A stretch of 64,000 nt of DNA from Coptis chinensis (taxonomy: Eukaryota > Streptophyta > Magnoliopsida > Ranunculales > Ranunculaceae): positions 34,248,501-34,312,500 of the forward strand of contig CM027377.1 of NCBI GenBank assembly GCA_015680905.1, written 5' to 3'. Shown piece after piece: positions 47,101 through 57,526 of the stretch. Under the pieces are notes generated by a model. It did not search any database. It was not told the origin of the DNA and saw nothing but the letters and a program-made list of their open reading frames with translations. The first letter of the stretch is position 1. Each line of letters opens with the position of its first letter. Position numbers and translations under genes: made by a program.

Positions 47101-49801
47101 TATGGACATTTCCTTCACATGCATTTTTAGATTATTAAGCACTATTACAATTGCTAAAATGTGAGAATTCAGTTGCCATAAGTTCTTCTAAATAGTAAGC
47201 ATGGATGTGCTAATGATACTTGTTGTTGTAGAAGAAGAATAGTTGTAGGTGAATATTCCAAGTTTTTTTTTACCAAAAGATAGGGAAAGTTGGTATTTGG
47301 GTAGTTAGACCACTTTGCGTGTTTCTCAATTGACAAGACATGGATCCCATATTCTATGGTGAGATATATGGATCCATATCAGGCTTTAAAGCCTTGCATT
47401 ATAATATTTAGGGGTACTCCACTCCTTGCCAATTGGCTTTGACTTTTGAGTTGTATGCACCAAATCTAAGATGGTATTAGAGCAGGCTGTTATTGTGTCT
47501 GGTGCAAGATCCCACACTTCATATGTCCCAAAAAAAAATTAATCCGCGTATTTGAGTCTAGTGATGCCGCACATGAGGGTCATGCTTAGATATTTCCATA
47601 TCAAGCATTTAAAGGCTTGCATTATCATATATAAGACCCTGGGGAAGCTCCACTCACAACTAATTGGTTTTGAGCTGGATGTTCCAAATTTTAGACTTTG
47701 CGTAAGGTCTAGGTAACATCTCACATGTAAATGGATGTTAAAGTCCTAGCTTTACTTTTGGTGTGGCATACGTTGTATAGATTAAGCAAACTGAAGGATA
47801 TATACCCTCATCAGAATAATAGTTTCTAATCCTTGAGCTTCAATCTGCGAAGGAATAGTGACAGAATGGTTGAGTTCTGGATAGTCACAACTCACAATGG
47901 CACTTGACGAATAACTATTTTCAGGTGAAAGAGCTGAAGAGCACGATGCAAGGTGCAGGGATGCCTTGGCCTGGTGACGAAGGAGAGAAACGATGGGAGC
48001 AAGCATGGACGGCAATAAAAAAGGTAATCTTATCAGGGAAAACTGGAAAAGACATCAATATCTTGGGTGATTCTCCTGTTATACTTGAATATGACATCTG
48101 AAATAAAGACTACTGGTAATTTTGAAAATAGTTCCCTATCATATTCTGTTGTCTATTTCTACATTCATTACCTACCGAGGTACTTAATTGATTTTACTAT
48201 TCTAGGTCTGGGCGTCGAAGTGGAATGAGAGAGCATACTTCAGCACGCGGAAGGTCAAACTCGATCATGATTATCTGTGCATGGCTGTACTTGTTCAAGA
48301 AATTATAAATGCTGATTATGCATTTGTCATTCACACCACTAACCCATCATCTGGAGACTCATCAGAGATATATGCCGAGGTATTCGAATTCTTTCAATGG
48401 GACGCAAGCTTTATCTCTGTTATGTGTCTTTGGGTACTTATCTCAAAGTCCTTGCCTAGGTCGTGAAAGGACTCGGGGAAACTCTGGTTGGAGCTTATCC
48501 TGGACGCGCCTTAAGCTTTGTCAGTAAGAAGAGTGATCTCGATTCTCCCAAGGTGAATATATAACATAGGGACGGTGTAATCCCTCATACACGAATTAAT
48601 CACTGTATTTTTTCCTTTCTGTTGTATTCACATGTTTATCTATTTTCCAGGTATTAGGTTATCCAAGTAAGTCGATTGGCCTATTTATAAAAAGATCGAT
48701 AATTTTCCGATCCGATTCCAACGGTGAAGATCTCGAAGGTTATGCTGGAGCGGGCCTCTATGATAGGTAAATTCATTTATGTATACCGTAATTGACAGTA
48801 ATTAACATAAAAAACATGCATAGGGAAAGAGGAAGTTACCCTCATTATTGTTTCTTTCCTCATCCTTCTTATGATATTTTTGTTGGTCAAATGACCATTT
48901 CCCAAGAATTCGTAGGATTCAGCTATGCCATGCTGTTCATTTATAGCTGACTTATTAGCATGACTGGGATTAATTAGTTGAACAGAAAAGTGAGTCTTGG
49001 ATTGTTACTTGATTCTGTAATCAAAGCCTCATACTCATTACTCAGTCTATTCATAACCGTGTCTTTGGCTGTGCCTGTTCTTAAGCCTCCTATAGTTTCT
49101 TTCAGTTCAAAAGTAATCGACATTTAAACACTGAGTACGGTATAATTATGTTATTTTTATAGAGTATTAAGACTTGTAATTCATGGTTTGAGGTGCATGT
49201 AACGATGCAATGCATACATCTTCAAGCATGAACATCTATGTTCGTTTTGCCTTTCTTTTCTTCTCCTTTTTATATCAGGAAGTAGTAGCAGACATGTGAT
49301 ACTACCAGCAAAAAAAAAGCAGATATGATACACGCATTCCGTCTTTTCTGGTCCTTGCGTTGGAGTTTTGTTAATGAACGACGAAATTCCGAATGCAAGA
49401 GAACAACATTGATTTTTTTATCACTACCTTTGAGTCTTTTTACACATGACATCTACTGTGCAAATTTGTTACCATTTGGATACGCTCTTGAGGACTATTT
49501 TATTTGTGTGAAATGTATTCAGAAATATGTAGTATCTTAGTTTGTTTTCCAACCTGTTAATGCTAACAGCAACGCATGGTTACGTTGAATTTTCAGTGTC
49601 CCCATGGATGAAGAAGAAAAGGTTGTTGTTGATTACTCAACTGATCCATTGATGACTGATGGTAAATTCCGCCACTCAATCCTCTCAAGCATTGCACATG
49701 CAGGAAAAGCAATTGAGGAACTGTATGGATCTCCTCAAGATATAGAAGGTGTGGTGAGGGATGGAAAAATCTTTGTCGTGCAGACTAGACCCCAGATGTA
49801 G
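35157..49801 (+). CDS. GWD1: Alpha-glucan water dikinase 1, chloroplastic (33 exons)
   Basis: Transfers the beta-phosphate of ATP to C6 of starch glucosyl units in plastids, opening granules to amylolysis. Exons: 35157-35399, 36292-36333, 36430-36539, 36700-36778, 36896-36987, 37079-37232, 38019-38243, 38394-38747, 38839-38946, 39086-39184, 39523-39663, 39797-39885, 40619-40753, 40959-41121, 41197-41286, 41366-41551, 42418-42480, 42559-42621, 42716-42775, 42856-43008, 43198-43281, 44250-44426, 44509-44615, 45043-45256, 45370-45473, 45664-45799, 45966-46091, 46907-47017, 47925-48023, 48206-48379, 48460-48552, 48651-48766, 49597-49801. The sum is 4395 nt, 1464 residues, and every junction keeps frame. 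Start MSNTLGHSILTHSLYR is a plastid transit-type N-terminus. CBM45 starch-binding modules centre on W124 (LHWGG) and W459 (LHWALSKKGGEW). The phosphohistidine is H1068 in TPDMPDVLSHVSVRAR (codon 45227-45229). The C-terminal ATP-grasp part has FRSDSNGEDLEGYAGAGLYD and ends VVQTRPQM. Intron 6 has a GC donor (AAG|GCAAGT). Looks intact. Confidence 0.96.
39230..39400. repeat. Dispersed repeat in GWD1 intron 10
   Basis: Contains GGATACGTGTGTCCGTATCC and a looser inverted copy near the far end (GGACACGGTGTACGTATCC), with GTGTCTGACAC between. Tracts of GACACGTATCC type are common dispersed repeats in plants. No coding meaning; likely a MITE-like insertion. Confidence 0.45.
47365..47715 (+). repeat. 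Diverged direct repeat in GWD1 intron 28
   Basis: Two copies, about 47370-47465 and 47598-47695, share CCATATCA-GC-TTTAAAG-CTTGCATTAT, TCCACTC, CAATTGG/CTAATTGG, TTTTGAG and the CCAAAT end. A GGTATTAGAGCAGGCTGTTA stretch lies between them. This resembles non-coding debris of retroelement or SINE type. Confidence 0.5.
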
Positions 49802-49910
49802 TTTTGATTCCAATGTTGTAGTTCACAAGAATGGGGACTTGTCAAAACAGATGTAATAATGTATAAATCGTATGAAGGAAAGAAAATGGCCTTTTTCAGC
49901 GGAGATGTAG

Positions 49911-49916
49911 AATAAA
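49911..49916 (+). terminator. GWD1 polyadenylation signal
   Basis: AATAAA 110 bases after the stop codon, followed by TG-rich sequence (TGTAGTATGTGGTGTATAAT), as in plant near-upstream elements. Confidence 0.6.
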
Positions 49917-49919
49917 ATG

Positions 49920-51285
49920 TAGTATGTGGTGTATAATTTTGGGAAGCTAAATAACAGAGCTACTATATTAACAGGATTGCAGTTAAAAAAAAGGGTATTT
50001 AGCTTTTGGGCCACATTATAAATGGATAATTTTTGTTCGTTGGACTAATATTGGATCCTTCCATATTTTAGAAATTGACACATTTACCTTTATACGTGTG
50101 CCCAACAATCTTAATGAGTGATGATGTCATATCATCTTCCTCACCTCAGAACATCAGAGTAGGAACGAACAGAAACTTTAATGGGTTTAGGTTCGGTTCT
50201 TCTTAGTTGGGTTGGGCGGGTTCGACCAGAAATGTTATGCTTACGCACAAAAAGAGCAACAAACAGCAGTTGTTTTGTTATCTAAGAAATTGGACAAAAG
50301 CTTCGGCTAGCACAAGCTCCCCTAGTGTGACAGCTACTACAACCGCACCGACCATAGCAGCTATTGTTGCTTAGGGGAAAGGAGATTGGTTCCTCTCCCA
50401 TTTGGACTCATTCAAAATTACGAACGTCTTGGGTTTCCTCGATGAGTATCAAAGAACCCGTTTTCACGATATCCTCGTACAGGCTTGGGGCAAAAGACTG
50501 TTCCCAACGTGATCGTGGAATAAGACCTACCTCATCCTCATATTGGAGCTTGCCCTCTCTTAAAAGTAGGGCCAGCGTATCGGAACATGACAACGGGGGA
50601 AAGAGCAGCTGCATTGGGGAGACTTAAATATACCAAGACATATAGCCAGTCAGCAAAATCTTTTTTTGGCGAGCATGCTTGCTCCAACGGCTTGCTATAC
50701 TGATTGGCTTGAGCACCTTCTTACCCTTTCCCAATGGGTCAAACCCCTTCTTTGACTTTATGATTACTGGAGCCCCTATTTCCCTAAGACCCGCGATTCC
50801 CCTAAGACCTGTGTTTGCGAACGGATGCTCGCTCCAGAGAATTTTATGATTGAAGATAATGGTGGAGGAAAATTTAGCAGTGGAGGAAGTTTTAGTGGTA
50901 GTGGAGGAGGAAAAGTAAGCGTTGGTGGTTTCAGTAATGGTGGAGTCACTGGTGGCACTCAAGGCGGTTCTACCGGTAGTGGTTTTGGTGGTCATGGTGG
51001 TTTTGGTGGTGGTCAAGGTACTGCTGGAGATGGTGCTGTTGGTAGTGCTAATGGTGGAGGGTGTTTTAGTCATTATACAAAATTTGTTTATTTGACCAAT
51101 GGTGAAATCACGGTCAATACAAAGTCAACCGTCAATTTTGGCCCAATTTCTAATAAACGAACAATTGGTGACCAATTACAAATTATTCATTTGGCCCAAA
51201 AGCTAAATACCTCTTTAAAAATAATAATCTCTCTCTCTCTTTTTGCTTTCTGGTTATCAACGCCTCTTCAGAATGTCAGGGGATT
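49920..51285. other. Intergenic; GC-richer segment and glycine-rich ORF
   Basis: Downstream of GWD1. The part 50340-50860 is clearly less AT-rich than its surroundings and has open frames on both strands; it might derive from organellar DNA. It runs into a glycine-rich stretch (feature below). No promoter-like or splice-like structure could be tied to a gene. Confidence 0.45.
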
Positions 51286-51328
51286 GGGGTCGTTTGTTTT
51301 TCTGAATGCTAAATGGCTCATCCTTTGA
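50825..51328 (+). CDS. Glycine-rich ORF, doubtful gene
   Basis: An open frame of 167 codons. Residues about 10-80 are Gly/Ser repeats (SGGSFSGSGGGKVSVGGFSN, GFGGHGGFGGGQGTAGDGAV) like cell-wall glycine-rich proteins. It lacks a signal peptide at this start and its tail runs into the MITE at 51286. The same bases give a Thr-rich frame on the other strand, as expected from GGT repeats. It may be a decayed GRP fragment or simply a GGN-biased repeat. Low confidence. Confidence 0.25.
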   Translation: MLAPENFMIEDNGGGKFSSGGSFSGSGGGKVSVGGFSNGGVTGGTQGGSTGSGFGGHGGFGGGQGTAGDGAVGSANGGGCFSHYTKFVYLTNGEITVNTKSTVNFGPISNKRTIGDQLQIIHLAQKLNTSLKIIISLSLFAFWLSTPLQNVRGLGSFVFLNAKWLIL

Positions 51329-51949
51329 ATGTTGATTATTGAATTCTGAAAAACATGTTTATTTTATGTTAGAATAATCTGACTCTGAAGGCTGAATATA
51401 AATCATTGGGACAATTTTATTCATGCTATCTATTTTAAACACTAACTTAATTTCTTGTAAAACAAAATATATATTATATTTGAAGAGGAGAGATAGATTA
51501 TCAAAAAAAAAAAAAAATGATAAATAAATTTATTTAAAATATGCTTTCCCAAATATATTTTAACGGTTTATTTTTATATTTTGTTTACTTTCAGAAAAAA
51601 TATATATAATTTTATTTTTAACAAAGTGGATATCATTCACCTAAAAAATGAAAAAATCTGTGACTCCAACATCAAATTTTAAAAAATCTATTTTAAAGCC
51701 ATAAAGGTTAAGGTAAGAAAGTAGATGGGTTCTTGAGATTGGATTATTAAGAAAGGGCAAGAAGGAATTTCCTCGTTTCAAATATTAGAATTCAACATTC
51801 AAGAGAAACTTTGGTGCTGAATGCTGAAAGTACCACTGAATGCTTAAACTACTTAAAAGAAAAAACAAATTTTGAACTTCTGAAAACTTAAAATTTAAGT
51901 TTAAGAGGATCTGAATGAATACTGAATTCAAAAAAAAACAAACAACCCC
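51286..51949. mobile_element. Tourist-like MITE, copy 1
   Basis: Terminal repeats GGGGTCGTTTGTTTTTCTGA and, at the other end, the complement GGGGTTGTTTGTTTTTTTTT. The canonical PIF/Harbinger terminus is GGGGxTGTTTG-like. The interior shares CTATCTATTTTAAACACTAA, ACAAAGTGGATATCATTCACC and AGAACTCATCTAC-type blocks with copy 2 at 57830-58462, in the opposite orientation. No TTA duplication is visible at this copy (ATT/TCA), so one flank may have changed. Confidence 0.8.
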
Positions 51950-52734
51950 TCAAAATCCCGGAGTGCCCTCTCATCCCCCACCTTTGAAAGATAGAATGTC
52001 CTCAAGCTAGGTTTGAATTTGGAATGATTATTGTCGGGGTTTTGAGTCTTTATAGGCCTTTTCTTTTCATATTACCCTTTCATATTAGGCCAACTAATCC
52101 CTGTCCACGGGCATGATTTATGCACTTTTGCATTTATGACCAGGTTTGTATAACAGGTGAAAGCGTTAAACACATGGCTTTAATAGCCACAATTCTGAAT
52201 CTGTTGTGGGCCGAGTCTTGATTGCCTCTGTGCCTGTTACAATTCGAAAATGCGAAATAAAGGCCAGTGCCATATTACTAGTTCACTACAAAAGTGGATC
52301 GCCACATTGCATCTAGAGAGAGAGGGAGAGAGAGCTAGCTGCTATGTGGATTAAACTTCGTCTATTTTCACCGAATAGAACACTTGTTTGCCGTCAAATG
52401 GTGTACATCACACAGACCATAGTTCCATCCATTGCATAATAAACGATTAGAAATTTTGTGTCACTATCCCCTTGTCATGATAACCAGTCTCACAATTAAA
52501 GAATAATACATTGCGCTAACTGCTAACACCACCGATGTTTGGTGCCAAATAACATTTGCCCCAAATTAGTGATATTACAGCCAAAAACCTAAAAGTCAAG
52601 TTAGTCTAAGTTTTCTTTTTTGATAAGATTTTGTTTCTCACAATGTTAACATACCAACAACACTTCTCTAAACCTGCATTCAAGTGTCAGCTTCTCTCAA
52701 TAATTACAAATATCACAAGATCTTTGTCAACTGG

Positions 52735-55265
52735 TCAACGAAGCCTACACTTTCCAGTTCCAGCACAGACATCACACTCATCTGCATCACCAGCTACATG
52801 GCTCAAACAGTGCTTTATTCTGTCCTTCACCACATCCTGGAATCCAGAAGTACAATGTTAGGAAACAATGTAAGATTGTGAGTACTATCCAACTTTTAGC
52901 TAATTATGTTCACTGCCATAATGTGAATTGAATCCCACAGATAAAACTCAAATGTCAAAATAAAAAGAAAAAGAGAGAGAAATGCATACCACCAATAGCT
53001 CATGCAAACCAAGAGGGGCAGTTATGATATATGACACACCCGAGTGCTCCTTTGCAGCATCAGCAGTTAATGAAGGGATATCCTAGTAAAATAATACAAG
53101 GTTAACGTAATAAATTTAGATCAAAGAAAAAGCCTAGACTGTATATGCATACATAAATTACAAAGTTTGCTGTTGTGTCAGACCTGGTGCCAATGACGTC
53201 CAGGGGCGAGAAAAAATGGACTAACAATTATACGATTGGCCCCTTGCTGCACACACAAGTTATATGCGACTTTGATTGATGGTTCTGCCAACTCCTGGTA
53301 CAGTTCAAAAAAATTGAACAAATGAGATTTCAATATGTTAAACACAACTCTCGTATTATGAACCATGCTCCTTGCTAAACTTTTTATTTGATCATTAAAT
53401 ACAGTATTTCAGAATCAACGGATGACTACACAACACTATAATAAGTACTAACAACGTCATAAGTTATACTTTATGTTTTTTCTTTTCTTTTCTTTTTTCT
53501 ATGCATATGTAATGGAGGATATCTCATCCTTATGTATCTATCTTTAGTTATATTAATAAAATTATACTTTACCGATAAAAAAAAACGTCAGAAGTGGGAA
53601 TCAGTAGAAATTTGCACAGAGCTAAAAAAATTAAAGATAGGTACGTTTTTGCTTGATCCTTATTAATTGCTCAACTAGTATTTTCTATGTATATATATGA
53701 CTCACACCATCAATTAAGGGCAATTCATTTTTATTTATGAATCACCTTAACTCTAGAAGTAACTTGGTCTACGAAACGAGGAGACGAGCCTTGCTATGGT
53801 GGAATGAAACGGATATCTCCTGTTTTTCTAAAGATTCAGAAGCCAAACAAGACAAAGCACATAGGGAACAAACATTTTAGATAGTAATGTCATGGGCTTA
53901 GTTCAAGAGCTTGTGGAAGGACTTCTGGCAGAATAAGGTTAAAACAGTTTGCTCTCTGCAATACTTAATTTCTGCTGTCCCCACCTTCCAAGCTCAGTTC
54001 ATCGCTTTACACATTGACTTACAGGAGTTGCTCTTACACTAAAATAACAAGCACTTTTATGAACTGTTATAGAAGTCCTCTATACGAAAATTCTGCCTAT
54101 TACTTACGGTTTGAGCTTCTTTGTACAAGAGTCTGACCATCTTATTCTTTGCCCTTCACTGGATAGAAGGATACTGAACTGCTTCAATGTACTTTACGTG
54201 ATGCCCAAGGAACACTCAACAAGGTCATTTAGGATCGAAACAATTAAAAAGGTTTCTCTTTGGAAGTTAACTATAATTGAGCACTGGGACAACCGAGAAA
54301 TCGTGGGAGAATCGAACTAAATTGAAGTTTCAACTAACTACACAATCTTTTGCATTTTTCAGAAAAAACCACATTGAAGCAGCCACTGATCAATAAGTTT
54401 CTCATACAATTCATTATTGCATACCAACTGCAATTTTTTAATAGTAATTATACTAAAATAGAAAAATTAACGTGATCTATAGTACACTACTGAAACATGT
54501 CCAAGAAGACGATAAAGAACTTAAGTTGATATCCATTTTGATCATTTATAAATTACCAATTAAGTAATCTACGATTACACTTGGAATACACATCACAATA
54601 CAACAATTGTTTTGCTAGGTCTAAAACCGACATCTACATAAAAGTGGCAGTCATGAATTATTTCACAGTTTGAGTTTAGTAACATATCATATCATTGTGT
54701 TTGCGCTCTTGATTTTAACCCAATACATATATTGAAAAAAAGAAAAAGAAAAATGCCAAATATATTAATACAAGAAAGGGAGGCAATCTTTACCATGTGA
54801 GCAGGTTCGACAATCGGGTACTTAGTTTTCTCTCTAAACATTGCTACAAACTCATCTGCAAAATATCATCTAACATATTCATAAACACCCTTAAACTGAA
54901 AAACAAAATAAATGTAGTGGAGATAAACTTACTGAGCATAAGATTGGATTCTTTCCGCCTCGACCCATGATCGACAATTATAACACCATCTCTGAATTCT
55001 CCATAACTAGTTGTAGTAAAGCATGAGTTTATGGAAAAGTTTCTTATATTATAGGATGACTTTCTTTGTAATTTAACAAATTTGATGATGCCCCATCTTG
55101 AATTTCTATCATTTGGCCCAACAACTGAAGTTCTAAATTATCAAAAAATAAAAATAGTAAAAGTTTAAAACAAAAGAAAAAAGAATGTAACGTGATAATC
55201 AAGAAATGAGAAATGAGTAAGTACCTGTTAACACTGAGTTGAGAAGAAAGAGATAAGGACTCCAT
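52735..55265 (-). CDS. SIRB: Sirohydrochlorin ferrochelatase, chloroplastic (6 exons)
   Basis: Inserts Fe2+ into sirohydrochlorin, the last step of siroheme synthesis; siroheme serves plastid nitrite and sulfite reductases. Exons on the - strand: 55265-55225, 55132-54933, 54855-54794, 53294-53184, 53082-52990, 52836-52735. They sum to 609 nt (202 residues) with phases agreeing at all junctions. The N-terminus MESLSLSSQLSVNR plus a basic Ser/Asn-rich stretch fits a plastid transit peptide. The CbiX-type core is GVIIVDHGSRRKESNLML, NEFVAMFREKTKYPIVEPAH, MELAEPSIKVAYNLCVQQGA and IIVSPFFLAPGRHWHQDIPS. The C-terminal DECDVCAGTGKC holds the cysteines of the [2Fe-2S] site known for plant SirB. Looks intact. 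Start chosen as the first ATG in frame with this exon. The intron 3 stretch (53295-54793) contains nothing recognisable. Confidence 0.93.
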
Positions 55266-55439
55266 TTGTTGAACAGCAACAGTTTGAAAACTTTCACTAT
55301 TATATATCACAAAATCTCAACACTATTCTCGATATTTCACATCAATGTAGTTTTCGTATATCACGATAGTTTACGGCATTCTATATTGCTATTCGGCTCG
55401 GCTTCAGCTCCAACTTCACTCAGCCACGTTTCATTTTTT

Positions 55440-56445
55440 TCCCAAATAAAGGATAGTTACACTTCTCACAAAATCCTCAAAATCCCCAATTTTACTAGTT
55501 TGTTCCTCATAAGTCATAACTAATAATTAAAAAGGAAAATGAAACAAAACAAAAAATATGCTGGTGAAATCTACCAACTCTATAAAGAGACCACGGTCTA
55601 TTACTACAATGAGTCCGAATTCTTTTTTCATTTTTTATTAGAGAAACTAAATAAAGAATATATCCAGAAAACCAAAAAAAAATAATACTACTCTCTCTCT
55701 CTCCACTTCCGTTCTCTCCCTCCATGTCTTCCCTCCTATTTTATCTTTTTTTTCATATAATTTTCTACTCTTTTATCTTTTTTTTTTCATATAATTTTTT
55801 TTAGTGAATCCTACTTAGATATGGTACTAAAAAAATACTATAACCAAAATTAAATGAGGAACTTCTTCTTGTATTATCAAATTACAGTAGTTATAATTAG
55901 TTTTATTTCCATTTTTTTTTTTTTGGTTTAATTGAACATTTGAATGGTTTGGAAACGAGATACAATAATCATTTATATCTGTGTGGCATGCTGAAAATTT
56001 ATACAATAAGCATTTAAGAAGTAGGGATAGAAAAAGAAGGATAGAATAAGCATTTAAGAATTAGCATGTTTTGGGGAGAAAATCTTGGCATTTTTTTTTT
56101 TTTTGTTTTATAGATATATTCTTTATTTAGTTTCTCTAAAAAAAGAAAAAAAAACATAAGATACACGTGGTCTCTTTATAGCAAATATGCTGGTGAACAA
56201 ATTCGGACTCGAAAAACACTATGGATGCATTAAGAACAAGCTAACATGAAGATGATATTATTATTATTAATAATTTTTTGTAAGAAGAAGATGAAGAAGA
56301 AATACACAAGTTTGTTGGTTTATTCCACTTTATATTTTCTTTATTTTTTATTTTTATTTCCTTTTTTATGAAGGACAAACTAGTAAAATTAGAAATTTTG
56401 AGGATTTTGTGCATATTGTAACCAGAAAATTGGGTATAGGTACAC
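55440..56445. repeat. Foldback inverted repeat upstream of SIRB
   Basis: Left arm about 55440-55670, right arm about 56110-56445. Matching blocks in reverse order: ACAAAATCCTCAAAAT with TTTTACTAGTTTGT, CTATAAAGAGACCACG, and TAGAGAAACTAAATAAAGAA TATATC. A direct copy of AATATGCTGGTGAA sits in both arms. The right arm has an extra stretch (about 56225-56330). The loop is AT-rich with pyrimidine tracts. Probably a foldback/MITE insertion. It starts only some 175 bp upstream of the SIRB start codon. Confidence 0.7.
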
Positions 56446-57526
56446 AGACGCAAATTTCTTATGTTCAGAGGAAATAGCAAACTTTTTTTTTGTTTTTCCT
56501 CCATAAAAACTGAAATTTGACATCTGTCTCAAAATTTGAGGACTTTTTTACAATTTTGACCTCTTTTATTAGTCCTAACTAAAGAAGCCAACTACCAACA
56601 AAAAAAACTACTTAACTAAATCGAGCTACCAAAAGAGTAGTGGGTTAATCAAAATAACTAAAATTGATCCAAAATCTACAAATTTCCAATTAAAAGTGAG
56701 ATGAATTTCTAGAGAGACCAAAATAATGTGGAAAACATCAACTTCAAAAACGGAAAAAATGTATGTTGATTACAACTAATTTCAATATAGCTTTAACAAT
56801 TTAAAATGCATCTCTGATAATTTTGAATATCATGTTTAAGCTTTGTTTGATGTAATTCAAATTGTGAAATTGTGAAAGGACAAATGGGTTTTTTTTTATA
56901 AGACAATTGTATTATTTGATTGCAAAGACATCTTGGAGCAATACACACGCATTTTGCCCTGAGTGGCCCTCGATTGACACACACACCTACAGCTTGCGCA
57001 CATTAGATTTTCGTATTATTTATTTGTGGAAGAAATTAGCAATTACAAATGAAAGGGTAAAAAGGAAAAATAAGAAGTTTTAAAAACAGTTAATACACCC
57101 AAAAAGTGACATGTTGTTAAAATTGGAGTAGAATCAAAAGATAATATTGGTCTTTCTCTAGACAAAAAAGACACTAAAGAAAGTGTCTAGAGCCCAATTT
57201 CTAGATATTGTAACTTCCCTTTTGTGTGGTAAAGACTAAAGATGAGACGTGTAGGACTCAAAATCTCCTTGGAGCCCTTGGAGGAACCAACGCTGGGAGC
57301 AAAAAATCACTCGTAGATTGAAGGAGTTATAACATTTGTTTGTACCCTATTTGTTCTGTTTTTGATTGCTCGTTTTGCATTGGTATGTGTTTTTGATTAA
57401 TTATTTGTTGTCAATTTTGTCACACAATTGCTCTAGTAGTTGTTATTTGCACGCTAGCTTCTGCGTCCGTTTGTGAAGTAATTAGTTTTTTAATTTTTTT
57501 TCTCTCGTAGTAATCTACCTATAGAG
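56446..57526. other. Intergenic, no gene seen
   Basis: AT-rich sequence between the foldback repeat and the SKIP22-like remnant. No ORF or RNA gene that I can support. Around 57240 a short frame MRRVGLKISLEPLEEP is open but soon ends. Confidence 0.5.

Noticed and set aside
50624-51073. Thr/Ser-rich ORF on the - strand
   Set aside because: It is the complement of the glycine-rich GGT/GGA repeats on the + strand; the frame is open because of codon bias in the repeat.
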